Shown: positions 11,255 through 23,694 of the stretch, in pieces
Layout: each line of letters begins with the position of its first letter
Numbering within the stretch: the first letter of the stretch is position 1
Assembly: GCA_030248215.1 (NCBI GenBank)
Contig: JASANG010004101.1
Span: 62,001-126,000 of the forward strand
Direction: 5' to 3'
Source of the DNA: Enoplolaimus lenunculus
Taxonomy: Eukaryota > Nematoda > Enoplea > Enoplida > Thoracostomopsidae
Length of the DNA: 64,000 nt
The notes under the pieces: model-generated
What the model was told of the DNA's origin: nothing
Database searches by the model: none
The model's input: only the letters and a program-made list of their open reading frames with translations
Translations under genes and position numbers: made by a program

Positions 11255-12106
11255 GTACGTTTTGATTACGGTTAAGTTTTTCACAGGCTAGTTTCCATGA
11301 TATTTCCTCTTTAGATCGTGCTGGTTCGACTTAGCAGTGGGCTCAACCACCGTAAATGAGATGAGTCACATCCTTAGCTTGGCCTGGGTGTAGCTTACGT
11401 ATTTTGGCGTAACGAATTTGCCGCATTCGGTTTGGGCCTGCGTATTGCTTTCGGGTTTTTGGTTGAATATCTCTAGATATAGTTCTATCCGCATCCGCAG
11501 ATTTCGGAGGTTAATGTGTGACTAGATATACGCCTTTATGCGCGTCTTTTAATTTGTTACCTTTTTTGGTCCAGCTTAATTGCTTCTGTTTATTCAATTA
11601 CATCTTTCTGTAATATCCATATGTATGTACGCATTGGTCTTGATTGTCGCTGCCCGTTAATAGGATTAGCAGTTTGGAGCATGTACGTTTTGATTACGGT
11701 TAAGTTTTTCACAGGCTAGTTTCCATATTTCCTCTTTAGATCGTGCTGGTTCGACTTAGCAGTTGGCCCAACCACCGTAAATGAGACGAGTCACATCCTT
11801 AGTTTGGCCTGGGTGTAGCTACGTATTTTGGCGTAACGAATTTGCCGCATTCGGTTTGGGCCTGCGTATTGCTTTCGGGTTTTTGGTTGAATATCTCTAG
11901 ATATAGTTCTATCCGCATCCGCAGATTTCGGAGGTTAATGTGTCACTAGATATACGCCTTTATGCGCGTCTTTTAATTTGTTACCTTTTTTGGTCCAGCT
12001 TAATTGCTTCTGTTTATTCAATTATATCTTTCTGTAATATCCATATGTATGTACGTATTGGTCTTGACTGTCGCTGCCCCTTAATAGGATTAGCAGTTTG
12101 GAGCAC
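11255..12106. repeat. 428-bp tandem duplication
   Basis: Two direct, adjacent, nearly identical copies: 11255-11682 and 11683-about 12106. Both start GTACGTTTTGATTACGG and end near CAGTTTGGAGCA. Differences are few (single substitutions and small indels), so the duplication is fairly recent. Internal landmarks include GAATATCTCTAGATATAG and TCCGCATCCGCAGATTTCGG. No coding family is recognised; the 63-residue frame in copy 2 is broken in copy 1. Confidence 0.85.
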
Positions 12107-13185
12107 ACGTTTTCGTTTAAATTTCAACTAGAGATGTTTAGTGACCTTATTCTGTCCAAGGGAACTTGTGACATCGCGCCCCTCTTTCTTGCTCGCCGTG
12201 AATTTGGTTGGGGTTTCTGAAAATTTGACTAGTATGTGTTAATTGTAAACTTAAGCGACTAGATTCTTATCACTCGAGAAACTCGTTGTCTATTTACCAA
12301 CCGTCGACCGCTCACCGGGTATAATTGTTTAAGGGATTAACTGAGTAGAGTAACCACTATTAAAAGAACTGCAAATAATTGCAGATACACGCTTCGGGAT
12401 ACGCCAGGGGCTGACGGTTTATAACCTTCCCTGAGAGAAGTCCCGCTATAGAGGACAATTGGCCTGCTTATGCTCCTGTTAGTGCTGGTGCAGCGCCTGG
12501 AGTTTGCGGTTGTTTTGTCCCTCCCTACTCCCAATCTATTGCGCCCCCCTTCCCTTATCGTCCTCGCCGATGTACACTGGAAGTAACGTTCTGCATTAAA
12601 AACTACGTGGTGAGTGCACGGTTATCCGTACAGGGGACAGAGACTAAGAGAGTGAGGAATTTCTAAAAAATGCCCCCGTGTCGTAGTGCAGGGGTGACGG
12701 CTAGCTCCCTATACAATGGATCGCTGGCCACACGCCGGCTCACCCGCTTGCTGCTGCAATTCTCTCACCCCCAAGGAGTTTGGGTCCCACCCCTATGCTC
12801 AACGGGATCTGACTAGAGTTGGTTGATTGCATAAGTCGACTAGGTATATGTATATGTATATTTGCATACTGCGTCTATATTGAGTAGGCCTTGCTAGTAT
12901 ATGCATTGGGGGTTGACGTCCCGTGGGGTAGAGCAGGGGTTGTAAGACCCGAGCGGCTAGTAATAGCTAAATGTGGCAAATTATTTATCAGGCTGTTTTG
13001 GTTTCCACTAATTTGTTCGATTCCCGCACATATTCGTGCACGTACGACTCTTTCGACTAGCACCCCTTCTGTTCGAGAAGCGTTAACGGAAAGCGTACGT
13101 TGAAACTTCTAAGTTAATCCGTGCTGCGCTGAGAATTTTGAGGGCAAATTTAGGTTGTACGTACAGGTTGCGGACAGGGGTTTTT
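12107..13185. other. Unassigned, locally GC-richer stretch
   Basis: Holds C-runs (near 12535-12560 and 12670) and a GC content above its neighbours, but no frame I can assign. The two opposed short frames near 12875-13103 are shadows of each other. It could be LTR or leader sequence of an old element; nothing proves it. Confidence 0.25.
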
Positions 13186-13189
13186 AGGA

Positions 13190-15115
13190 AAACGCTATTT
13201 TAATTTTCAAGGGTACAGCGCGGAGATCGATAGTAGACAGTTCTCCGCATCGCACCAATTAAGAAAATCACCCGAACTATAGCCCGCAAGGCGGTAGTTA
13301 AAAATTATAAACATTTGAAAATTTTGAAATTATGTGCGTATACGTCCGGAGGCTCGGGTCCAAAAACGCGATTTTCACTTTTCCGGGGTTGGGTGCTAAA
13401 ATTAGCATTATTCGATTCAGCTCGTCGAGCTGATGAAGAAAACCACCCCAAACCCTGTCCGCAAATCAGTACTTAAGAAGTTATGGCCAATCAAAGGTTT
13501 TAGGATCTTACGTGTGTACTCTTTACAGATCGGACCCTGAAAAACGCGATTTTCACTTTTTCACGATTCACCGCAAAAATGGGTAACATTCGATTCCGCG
13601 CATCGCGCTGAGTAAGAAAACCACCCCAAACAGGGTTCCCAAATCAAAACTTGAAAAGTTATGCCCATTTGAAAATTTTGATATTTACATGTACACACAT
13701 TTATGGATCCGGCCAGAAAAACGCGAGTCTAACTTTTTCGAGCTACATGGATAAAATTGATATCATTCGACCCGGCTCGCTGAGTAGAGCAACAAAACCA
13801 GCCCAAACATGACCCTCAAACTTATAGTTAAAAAGTTATGGTCAATTGAAAATTTCGAAATTTTGTGTGTACACGCTTTACGAATACGGCTCCGAAAAAT
13901 GCGATTTTCACTTTTTCGGGATATTACCTTAAATTGATATCACTCGATTCCCCGCGTAGCACTCAACAGGAAAACGCAAACGAATACTTTAAAAGTTATG
14001 ACCCGTTGAAAATTCGGAAAATTTGCATGTACATGCTTTACGGAGCAGACCTCTAAAACGCGATTTTCACTTTCCCGAGACCCAACGTTAAAAGTGGTAC
14101 CGTTCGATTTCCCTCGTTGCCCTGGTTCAGAAAACCACCCCTAACATGGTCCGCAAGTGAATATTTAAAAAGTTTATGATAGATTGAAGTTGTGGAAATT
14201 TTGGTGTGTTATGCGGGGTTTACGTTATAACTGGGGCAGCCTGGAACACGTTTTGTCCCTATGACTATAGCTGTTAACTTTTTGTCTGACCGTTTATCCG
14301 CTATGAGATTCAAAAAATTTGAGTTGTCTGCCATCCTGATGTGACATCTACTGTTTGTACTGCAGTATCATATGATATTCCAAACATTGTCTGCGAGTAT
14401 CATATGATATGTTTGAAAATGTCTGCAAAGTTGTGATAAACTAGCTTGATTGTCCTGTAGAATGTCATATGATACTAAAATTTCAAATTTGAATTATTTG
14501 TACTTAGGAATATATTTTGGGAAAAACTTAGCGAGAAACAGAAACGTAGAAGCTAATTCAACTTGCGAAATCATTTAATGCTGTATTATCCGACTTTTTA
14601 TTGTTTTATTTAGCGTGCACAAATTCCATTGTCCTGTATAAATATCATATGATATTTAGTAGAATTTTGGAATATCATATGATATTTGCATAAATGTCCC
14701 GCAGTATCATATGACAAATGGTTATTTGTATACGATGATGGCTTGACATCAGTGATTTGTATGCCAATGTCATATGACATTCACATTTTGTCTACATAAC
14801 CGCTGTTCGGATCACAAAATTTTATGTTGACGTCGAATCAACTTGGACAAAACGTGTTCCAAGCTGTCCCAGTTATAACGTGAACGCCGCATTAGCCATG
14901 TGATTTTGACTTTTCTGGACTATAGCATTAAGTGGGGTGTCGTTTGAATTAGTTTAATGTTCTAGTCAGTAAAATCACCCCGAATAGTGTCCGCTGACAT
15001 ATTCTTAGGAAGCTATGGTTTGTCAAGCTTTGAAATTCCCGCATACATATACTCGATGGGGGCAAGCCTAATAAGTGAGACCACTGCTTTTCTGGGTTCC
15101 TGAGTTCAAAATCGT
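13190..15115. repeat. Degenerate ~175-bp tandem array, interrupted by a MITE
   Basis: A unit marked by AACGCGATTTTCACTTTTTCG, then CATTCGATTCC, then AAAACCACCCCAAAC, AAAAGTTATG and TTGAAAATTTTGAAATTTTG recurs. The GCGATTTTCACTTTT landmark starts near 13195 (diverged), 13373, 13551, 13724, 13899 and 14061, then after the MITE near 14898 and 15088. Spacings are about 162-183 bp, close to nucleosome length. Units are strongly diverged, so this is an old array of about eight units. MITE B2 (14212-14891) lies within the sixth unit. Confidence 0.75.
14212..14891. mobile_element. MITE family B, copy 2
   Basis: A 680-bp element flanked by TTA (14209-14211, 14892-14894). The TIRs start TGCGGGGTTTACGTTATAAC on the left and the inverse of TGCGGCGTTCACGTTATAAC on the right, extending about 45 bp through GGGGCAGCCTGGAACACG and TTTTGTCC. 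About seven CATATG-centred palindromes (TATCATATGATA type) lie inside, near 14368, 14399, 14465, 14645, 14673, 14705 and 14770. It is inserted into the ~175-bp tandem array. Confidence 0.9.
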
Positions 15116-16548
15116 TATCCTCCAACTTGACTGATCTGGCTAGTCGAGAGAATCACCCGTGGGATCATTTGCAGATGACTATTTACAAAATTACCGCTGA
15201 GCAAAGCCACACCCCATAGGTTTACGCCGTCTTAAGACCAAGTATCAACTTAGGGATCAGAATTTTACCCGTGCAATGCAAATTTTTACTGGAAAGAATG
15301 CGTATAAGCTAGTTCACTGCAATAGCTAAGGTTTTCAAAGGTGAATTAGACTAGGATGTTGATTGGACCAGGCGATTTACGCGTAAAGGAGCCTGAAATT
15401 TGGAGTTATATACCCATACATATTCGTATAAATTGTTAGGTGTTTTCGGTTTCGTTTTATTTAATCTTGTGTGTCTCGTTTTATGCGTATATGTTACTGT
15501 CAATCTCGCTGTAATGTTTTCGATTTGTAGCCGTTACACCCTTTTATGTCCTCCTACCGTTTTACCTAATGGAGTTTTACCCCTTTTTAGTAGTGTTTGA
15601 TTAATCTTTCGACTATGTCAAGTAGTCACCTCGTATAGTAGGGGGAGGTCCCACGATAAAAGCTGCACGTGGTTGCTATGTTTTAAAGAGGGAATGCGAG
15701 AACAAATTTTGTCATAACCCTTCCTGTCCTTGCACCGTGTCGCATTCTTGTACCGAGAACCTGGGTAGTGGTAACCCTCATTAGCCCCCTCATAAGTTGT
15801 GTGTCAGAAGTTATACGTTAAATTATCTGACCAATCACCTGCTCTTAAGAGTGAGGTTAGTTCCTCGTCTCGTACTGGGTATTTTACACCTGGGAGAATG
15901 CAACCAATAGGAAAGGAGTTTCGCGTCTGTTTCTGGGGCGCGCTGATTGGTTAAATTTTGGGGCGGGGGCAAAAAAAGCCGGCAAGGCAAAAATTATTAA
16001 GTTAAAATTTTTTTAACGCGCAGACACCCCCCGGAACGGGGGGGGGGTATATGCGTTGCGCGCATGGGTAAGAATTTTTAAGAGGGCCCAGTTAGAATTT
16101 TCTGGTTTCACAAAGGGGGTGTCGGTAAAGATTTGCGCTAAAATTTTGCGTGTCGTTGGCAACAACGCAGGTGCAAGATTTTCGTACAAACTTCGGGGGA
16201 AATTTAATTGAGGAATTCGGGACAGAGGTGCTATTTAGGCAATGATTGTACGGAAAACAAGCACATCTAGGAATAACCTAGACATTCGCAGGATTGATTG
16301 TCAGTGCGGTAGGGAGGCCAATTCAGCCTATGCTAAGCATTTAGGATATGGCAACCGAAAGAGCTGAGGCCTATTGTCCAGAAAATTTCAATGTACCCCG
16401 TTATATGAGGCGATTCTAGCCAGGCCCCAATGAACTAAGCGTTCGATAAGGCTCATCCGGTTGACAATCAAACTGAGGAATGTGCAGCCTGTGGAAAATC
16501 AAGCTTAAGGCTAACAAGCGTGTAGAGCTCTCAGAAACAGACGCGGTA
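15116..16548. other. Intergenic, with a GC-rich patch and a G10 run
   Basis: No gene recognised. The 66-residue hydrophobic frame at 15400-15600 has no family features. At 15950-16060 there is a GC-rich patch in which CCCCCC and a G10 run (about 16038-16047) face each other and could form a hairpin. Strings such as GAACAAATTTTGTCATAACCC (near 15698) recur in related form inside MITE A2 (near 17005), suggesting another dispersed repeat. Confidence 0.35.
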
Positions 16549-16551
16549 TTA

Positions 16552-17511
16552 TGGGTCATCCACGTAATACTGTCTACGCTACTGTAAAAAATTGTCCACA
16601 CCCCTGGTTTCAAGGGCTGGACAAAACGACATTGTTCTTACGATGTTAAGACTTTACACAATGTGTACCTAGCTAGTTCGTTTTGGCAGTAGTCCCTTCG
16701 AAGGGACTAAGGACAAATTAGACACTGTCTGGACACAGTGTCTGACATCGGGACGTCCGAAAAAGAGCTTGTTGACAGTCCACAGCCCGTAACTGGGGCC
16801 TGTTTTAAAAACGTTGCAGTGTTCTAAAAATTTTACTTTCTTAAAAATTAACTGCAACCAGTAATTTTTAAAAGAGGGGGCAGGAAGGTTTTTGCCGGTA
16901 AAAGATAACTTGTAAGAGAACGTCCCGCCCCATTCAAGCAGAGCAGGTTAGAATATAATAACTCTGGTATACCAGAAAGTGAAACCCCGGTGTCCCTGTC
17001 GAAAACAAATTTTGTCGTGACCGATGAGGGGGGGCGGCGGCTGGGGTGTAAGTATATAGCTCCGGAACCCTACACTGTTGTCCCCCAGGGGAGGACGGGC
17101 GAGTGGGAACCCTTTAACGTCGCACACCAAGCCCAACGGTAGTTGCCCCTTCTTTCGCCCGTGGTTGCGGCATACTCAATATTAAGCTCTACAATAGTCC
17201 CTTCAAACAGACTCTGTAAAACAGAGTCCCTTGAAACAGACTCTTTAGATGACTAAACAGAGTCTGTTCTGACAGACTCGGGACAAAACAGTTGTTCTTC
17301 ATATGACGCATCGACAGTGTAGCATGGGTACGGACGGCAATGTGACAAAGTATAGGCTGTTTGGAGAGTATGCGAGTTGTCCGGAAGGTCTATACAGGAT
17401 ATGGGTGACATTTGGACATGTCATTTAGTAACACTACAACTACAAAGTGAGGGGCTCGTAAGTGGGGACAATTTTTTACAGTAGCGTAGACAGTATAACG
17501 TGGATGACCCA
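16552..17511. mobile_element. MITE family A, copy 2, with an internal insertion
   Basis: A 960-bp element flanked by TTA (16549-16551, 17512-17514). The left TIR is TGGGTCATCCACGTAATAC, continuing through GTCTACGCTACTGTAAAAAA and TTGTCC; the right TIR is its near-perfect inverse. The palindrome GTCCCTTCGAAGGGAC lies near 16693. Compared with copy 1 (526 bp), about 400 bp between roughly 16770 and 17190 is extra and unlike other copies, so it is probably a nested insertion. The GTC-rich right interior (17200-17290) has several AGTCCCTT/CAGACTCT motifs. Confidence 0.85.
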
Positions 17512-17616
17512 TTAAGAACTAAAGTTCATTAGCGAGCACCCCTTAGGAAACCTCTTAAATTCGGAATATACGCATTGCGGAATCTTTGTGGTACACTCCC
17601 CCTTATTGCCGCGACT

Positions 17617-20253
17617 CACGCAACGCTGAGTTTTCAGAAAATGCATATCGAAGGCTAAACATTTACTTATGCCTTTTCCAGACTAAAGGCTACGCTGAGC
17701 TGTCAGAAAAAGCATAACTAATGCTAGGCTTTCGCCTGTGCCTTTACCAGACTAAGGGTTACGCTGACTTTCTGAAAAAGCATTTCTAAGACTAAACTTT
17801 CGCCTATGCCTATTCCAGACCAAGGGCTACAGTGAACTTTCAGAAAAGGCATATATAATGCTAAACATTTGCCTATGTCTTTTCCAGACTAAGGACTACG
17901 GTGAGCTTTCAGGAAAGGCGTATCTAATACTAAACTTTCGTCTACGCATTTTCCAGATTAAGGGCTACAATGAACTTTAAGAAAAGCCATGTCTAATGCT
18001 AAACATTTGCTTATGCCTTTTCCAGACTAAAGGCTACGCTGAGCTTTCTTTTCCAGACTAAGGACTACGGTGAGCTTTCAGATGAGGCATATCTAAGACT
18101 AAATTTCGCCTATGCCTTTTCCAGAATAAGAGTTATGGTGAGCTTTCAGGAAAGGCGTATCTAATGCTAAACTTTCGCCTATGTCATTTCCAGACTAAGG
18201 TCAACGCTGTGCTTTCAGAAAATGCATATCTAAGGCTAAACATTCACCTATACTTTTTCCGGACTAAGGGCTACGCTGAGCTTTCAGATAAGACATATCT
18301 AAGACTAAACTTTCACCTATGCCTTTTCCAGAATAAGGCTATGGTGAGCTTTCAGAAAAGACATACCTAAGGCTAAACATTCGCCTATGCCTTTTTGCCA
18401 TTTCCAGACAAAGGGCTACGATGAGCTTTCAGAAAAGGCATGACTAATGCTAAACTTTCGTCTATGCCTTTTGCAGACCAAGGGCAGCGCTGAGCTTTTA
18501 GAAAACGCATATCTAAGGCTAAAATTCGCTTATGCCTTTTCCAGACTAATTGCTACGGTGAGCTTTCCGAAAAGACATATCTAATTCTAAACATTCGCCT
18601 ATGCCTTTTTCAGACTAAAGGCTACGCTGAGCTTTCAGAAAACGCATATCTAAGGCTAAACATTCGCCTATGCCTTTTCCAGAATTATTGCTACGGTGAG
18701 TTTTCAGAAAATGCATATCTAAGGCTAAACATTTACTTATGCCTTTTCCAGAATAAAGGCTACGCTGAGCTTTCGAAAAAGGCATAACTAATGCTAGGCT
18801 TTCGCCTATACCTTTTCCAGACTAAGGGTTACGCTGATATTTCAGAAAAAGCATATCTAAGACTAAACTTTCGCCTATGCATTTTCCAGACTAAGGGTTA
18901 CAGTGAACTTTCAGAAAAGGCATATCTAATGCTAAACATTTGCCTATGCCTTTTCCAGACTAAGGACTACGGTGACATTTCAGATAAGGCATATCTAAGA
19001 CTAAACTTTCGCCTATGCCTTTAGCAGAATAAAGGCTATGGTGAGCTTTCAGAAAAGAAATATCTAAGGCTAAACTTTTGCCTATGCCTGTTACAGACTA
19101 AGGGCTACGCTGAGCTTTCAGTAAAGACATATCTAATGCTAAACTTTCGTCTATGCCTTTTGCAGACCAAGGGCTGCGCTGAGCTTTTAGAAAACGCATA
19201 TCTAAGGCTAAACATTCGCCTATGCGTTTTCCAGTCTAAGAACTATGGTGAGCTTTCAGAAAAGGCACATCTAATGCTAAACTTTCGCCTCTGCCTTTTC
19301 CAGACCAAAGGCTACGCTGAGTTTTCAAAAAAGGCATATTTATTGTTAAAATTTCGTCTATGCCTTTTCCAGACTAAGGGTTACAGTGAATTTTCAGAAA
19401 AGGCATATCTAATGCTAAACATTTGCCTATGCCTTTTCCAGACTAAACGTCTGCGGTGAGTTTTCAGATAAGGCATATCTAAGACCAAACTTTCGCCTAT
19501 GCCTTTAGCAGACTAAGGGCTACGCTGAGCATTCAGAAAATGCATATCTAAGGCTAAACATTCGCCTATGCGTTTTACAGTCTAAGGGCTACAGTGAGCT
19601 TTCAAAGAAGACATATCTAATGCTAAACTTGCCAATGCCTTTTGCCAAAGGGCTACGCTGAGCTTTCAGAAAAGGCATATCTAATTTTAAACTTTGGCCT
19701 ATGCCTTTTCCAGACTAAGGGCTACCCTGAGCTTTCAGTCAAGACATATCTAAGGCTAAACTTTCGCCGATACCTTTTCAAAACTAAGGGTTACGTTGAG
19801 CTTTCATTAAAGACATATCTAAGGCTAAACTTTCGCCGATGCCTTTTCCAAACTAAGGGTTACGTTGAGCTTTCACAAAACGCATATCTAAGGCTAAACA
19901 TTCGCCTATGCGTTTTACAGTCTAAGGGCTACGGTGAGCTTTCAAGAAAGACATATCTAATGCTAAACTTGCCAATGCCTTTTCCAAACTAAGGGTTACG
20001 TTGAGCTTTCAGAAAATGCATATCTAACGCTAAACTTTTGCCTATGCCTTTTCCAGACTAAGGGCTACGCTGAGCTTTCAGAAAAGGCATATCGAAGGCT
20101 AAACATTCGCCTATGCGTTTTGCAGTGGCTACTGTGAGCTTTCAAAAAAGGCATATTTAATGCTAAACTTCCGCCTATCAGTTTTCCAGACTAAGGGCTA
20201 CGCGGAGCTTTCAGAAAATGCATATCTAAGGCTTAACTTTCGCCTATGCCTTT
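17617..20253. repeat. 69-bp minisatellite (~38 units) with higher-order structure
   Basis: A tandem repeat with unit CTTTTCCAGACTAAGGGCTA, then CGCTGAGCTTTCAGAAAA, GGCATATCTAAGGCTAAAC and TTTCGCCTATGC. A full unit counted near 19700 is exactly 69 bp. Variants alternate in defined order; a distinctive GGTTACAGTGAA...ATTTGCC block recurs near 18895 and 19378 (483 bp, seven units), and a GTTTTACAGTC block recurs near 19570 and 19912 (342 bp, about five units). Because 69 is divisible by 3, one frame stays open over several units (up to 116 codons), but indels interrupt it, so I read the array as non-coding. Confidence 0.9.
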
Positions 20254-22040
20254 ACGTAGATTGAGCACAAGTTTACGTCTTAGTCTAATTTCTAAACTAA
20301 AGCCGAAACCTACATCCTAAACAGGGTACAGAGTATACATGAAATACGGCCAGGTTTCTGAATAAATTAAAGATGTCTATGAGCGTGATTCAAATCGAAA
20401 TACTAAACTTAGGTATTAAACCATGGACTGTAGAGTTAGCATAAATTAACGCTTAGTGTATGACGGTGTTCCGTCCAAGTGATTTCCAATGGTAAAAACT
20501 TGAAATAATACGTAGTATTTTGCATCAAACGGAGTTTTTCTGCGTTCGTTACACGTGTAAATTTTAAATAAATTTTTCTTTATTACTAACAGGAAATTAG
20601 ATCCGTATAAGTCATAGTTTGAAGTGAAAAACCGTCTAAGCAAAGAGTAGAGCGGTTTCAAATTTAGACTGAAGATTTCGAAAGGTATGAATTTAACCAT
20701 TAAATTCTGACCTTCACAAAATATAGCAGTAAAGAATGTAAAATATACACAGCAGGTCAGTTAAAAAATTTCATATTATTATTTACTCTAACCTTTAAAC
20801 TTAGTTTGTGTTCGCTTTTTGATTTGGATTGGCGTTTGTACCAAAATGGCTTTGAAAAAAGCTTGTTTTAAAAAGGAGTAGCTTTAATCACAGTTGAACA
20901 AAGTCAATATTTTGCTAAATTTTGTAGTTTCGGATTTAGTCCTAAGATTTTGCTGAAAATTCCAGTTCAACTAATAAGTCAATGTTAAATTTCTACTGGT
21001 TTGAAATTGCACAGGTAACTTCGCTATGAGATCCATATCTCCTAAAACCGCAACGTATCTCTCTATTCTGACTTTAGATCGTATATTGACTTCATTCAAA
21101 GGTTGAATTAAGTTGTGTCTCAGTAACGCAACCATTATCTGGTTACGTGGAAATGAAATAATTAAAACGGACTACGATAGCTGGCGCAAACTGTTGGTGC
21201 AATGCTTTTTAACTATTTAATGCCATCTGGCGCGCCCCACCGGCGTCCTATGGCGTCTGGCGTTGTACTGCGTTCGTCCGGCTTCGTAAGGCAACGCACG
21301 TGATTTACCGCATTTCACCGTATAATCTTTATAAACTAAAAATCAGCGAGATGCCTGCGATTTGATCTAAATCTCAAAATATATATATAATTTGGGATGT
21401 TTTGTTCTAATATAAATCACGAACGCCAGCAGTTAATAATCTAAAAATGTACTTGTACACTTGCGTTTGTGCGAGTTTTCAGACAACCGCGAGATGTTTT
21501 TCAGACTCTCTAAGACGTCAGAAATATCATGGTTTTCTCATGAAACAGCTTTTTCTACCATTTTTTAGCCGTCAATGAGCGAGCATATGAGCCATGGAAA
21601 ACTTTCTGTGCAAAGGATTCGGTGTCATTGTTGTGAACGGAATTTGATAAGGTGGCCATTATACTTATCTCACGGACCACAAAAGGGTTTCGCTGTTATT
21701 TCTGATTGTTTTAGTGCAAACCGGTGCCATTCGTCAACGCGTGTCCACATGCTGTCTTCTGTAAAAAACTTGTTCAGGCCCATTCTTGAAATAGTCCATC
21801 AGAAGGTCACATGTGTTTTCGCAACTAATTATCTGTAGAAATACGGCGCTGATGCACCATAATTGTTACTCATTCTCCGCGGAAATGGACTAAACCGGGT
21901 TTTCTTGGGATTCATAGCGGTCCTGGACAATGATACAAAGAGAATTAACGTTCTCAGTATCACCAAGTGTGTATAACGCATGATTTCAGACAAGAGTATG
22001 CAACTGGGTACGCTGCACGTGCACAGGAATATACCCTGCA
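20254..22040. other. Intergenic, no gene recognised
   Basis: AT-rich with scattered CCTAAA/TTAGGC-like strings just after the minisatellite (20270-20320). A GCGCC/CGTCTGGCG patch lies near 21225-21290. Frames at 20446-20700 (minus) and 21575-21838 (plus) have no recognisable family features. Confidence 0.3.
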
Positions 22041-22049
22041 CGAGTTGCG

Positions 22050-22870
22050 TTTTTGGCAGACACCCGTCAAATCTTGGGGATCAGAGCTGTACGCTACCAG
22101 GGCTACCCGAATTTAGCGCGAGTACCAGTAAGAAAAATTTGACGCGAGTATACCCGCAGGTAAAGAATTTCAAAGCTCGGATAAAAGATTATGATAATGT
22201 ACCCACCAATAATTTAATAAAAACGGCAAAAAGGCATTCATAGTACACAGCTAGTATCCTTCCAAATAAATCAAGTAGTTAAGATTATGGTTCTTGCTGA
22301 ATTAGCCACATACACGCGGGTATAGTCTTTTCAAATACATTCGAACAAAAAATTTTGGAGTAAAGCTTTTAATATTATGGTTTTAGTTTTTATTTTAAAA
22401 ATAGGTTTCGGTTTCCTACATAGCTTATACTTTTCTTTGGCTGGAAACAATATGTTGCCATTTTTCTGAAAGAAATCTTAAAGCAAATTGTGATGAAACC
22501 ATAAAGAAATATACTATTTGTACGATCTTAACTACTTACAGTTGCTTCAAACAGACCATCGCTTCGATTCACTGATCATGATCACCCATTGGCAAACAAC
22601 CCAGTTTTAGCTGTGATAGGTGTAAAATGCAGTATTATCCGGTGTTACATTTTTTACTGAGTGGTTTTGAAAGTTACTAATAAAAAGGTTTTGTAATGAA
22701 ATCGGGACAAACACCAATGCACTGTTAAATTCTGTTAAATTATACAATTATATTGAACGTATAAGAAAAAAATAAAGGCGGGTATAGCCGGTAATTGGTA
22801 CAAAAATTTTGCGCGGGTATACCCGCAGGTAAGAAAAAGAAATTTCCGCGGGTAAAGCGGAGCACAGGTA
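22050..22870. repeat. Region with reiterated GCGGGTATACCCGC palindromes
   Basis: Two patches, about 22050-22170 and 22770-22870, both in the same orientation, contain GCGNGTATACCCGCAGGTAA followed by an AAGAA-TTT run. Single half-motifs lie between them (for example ACGCGGGTATAG near 22313). The palindrome resembles those reiterated in non-autonomous hAT-type elements. I cannot define termini or target duplications. Confidence 0.4.
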
Positions 22871-23690
22871 AAAAACTTTGCCAACTTACTTCTTTGTTGG
22901 AAATACTATGCCGCAATTGACACAATCTGTGATATTCTATACACGTTGCGAAAATGTTTCCGTTGTGTTCTTAGCCAAACTGTCATTTGTATTCCAATTT
23001 TACACACATTTTGAGTCACATCGACCAACAAAACATGAGAACAGGGGGCGTAATGCAAAACAACAACGCGCGAAGATTTATTTTGTACGGTGCAAATCGG
23101 ACTTAGTTGCATACTTTATCAAAAAGAGTTTGTCCACTGTTGACATAACTGCGACACCTAAATAGGCATATGCGACAGCATATGATCTTTTAGTTTCAGC
23201 TTTGTAAAAGTTCAAATCTGATCTACTCAATTTTTTTAAATTAATGCATAAAACGATGACGAACGATCACGCGGTTCTTAGGTTCAGGCTTACGCCGTGC
23301 CGCTATGGCTCGGGCTCAAGTTTATTCGCAGGTTAAAAATAGCTTATCTAAATCTATGCCTAAGCTTAAGTATTAATTTTTGTGGGGAAAGTGTACAAGA
23401 GGCTTCTTGCCCTACCTTTAATCTATTTATGAGGAAGTGTCTATAGAAAAAATGTATTTTGCTGATTAGAAAACACTATAAAGCGGTTTTCGCTTTTGCG
23501 TACTAGTTTCTACTACCAATATATTGCGTATGCACTAGCTGCCATACTCAATTATGTATTGTATTCTCTCCAGTTTTATGTTCATGTTAGTTTGGTTACT
23601 ATATTGGCGTTGATTTTTTTCTACAAACAAAACAGAATGGCTTGAAATTTCAGCTATCGTCCTGTCTTTGAACATTTAAAACATTGAAGT
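22871..23690. other. Intergenic, no gene recognised
   Basis: AT-rich. The overlapping opposite-strand frames near 22878-23165 show no family features. Confidence 0.3.
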
Positions 23691-23694
23691 ATAA

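Noticed and set aside
15400-15600. Small membrane protein
   Set aside because: Hydrophobic by T-rich composition; no family signature, no flanking support.
18791-19992. Repeat protein gene from the 107- and 116-codon frames in the minisatellite
   Set aside because: The frame is open only because the period is divisible by three; indels between units break it repeatedly and there is no start, splice or flanking coding signal.
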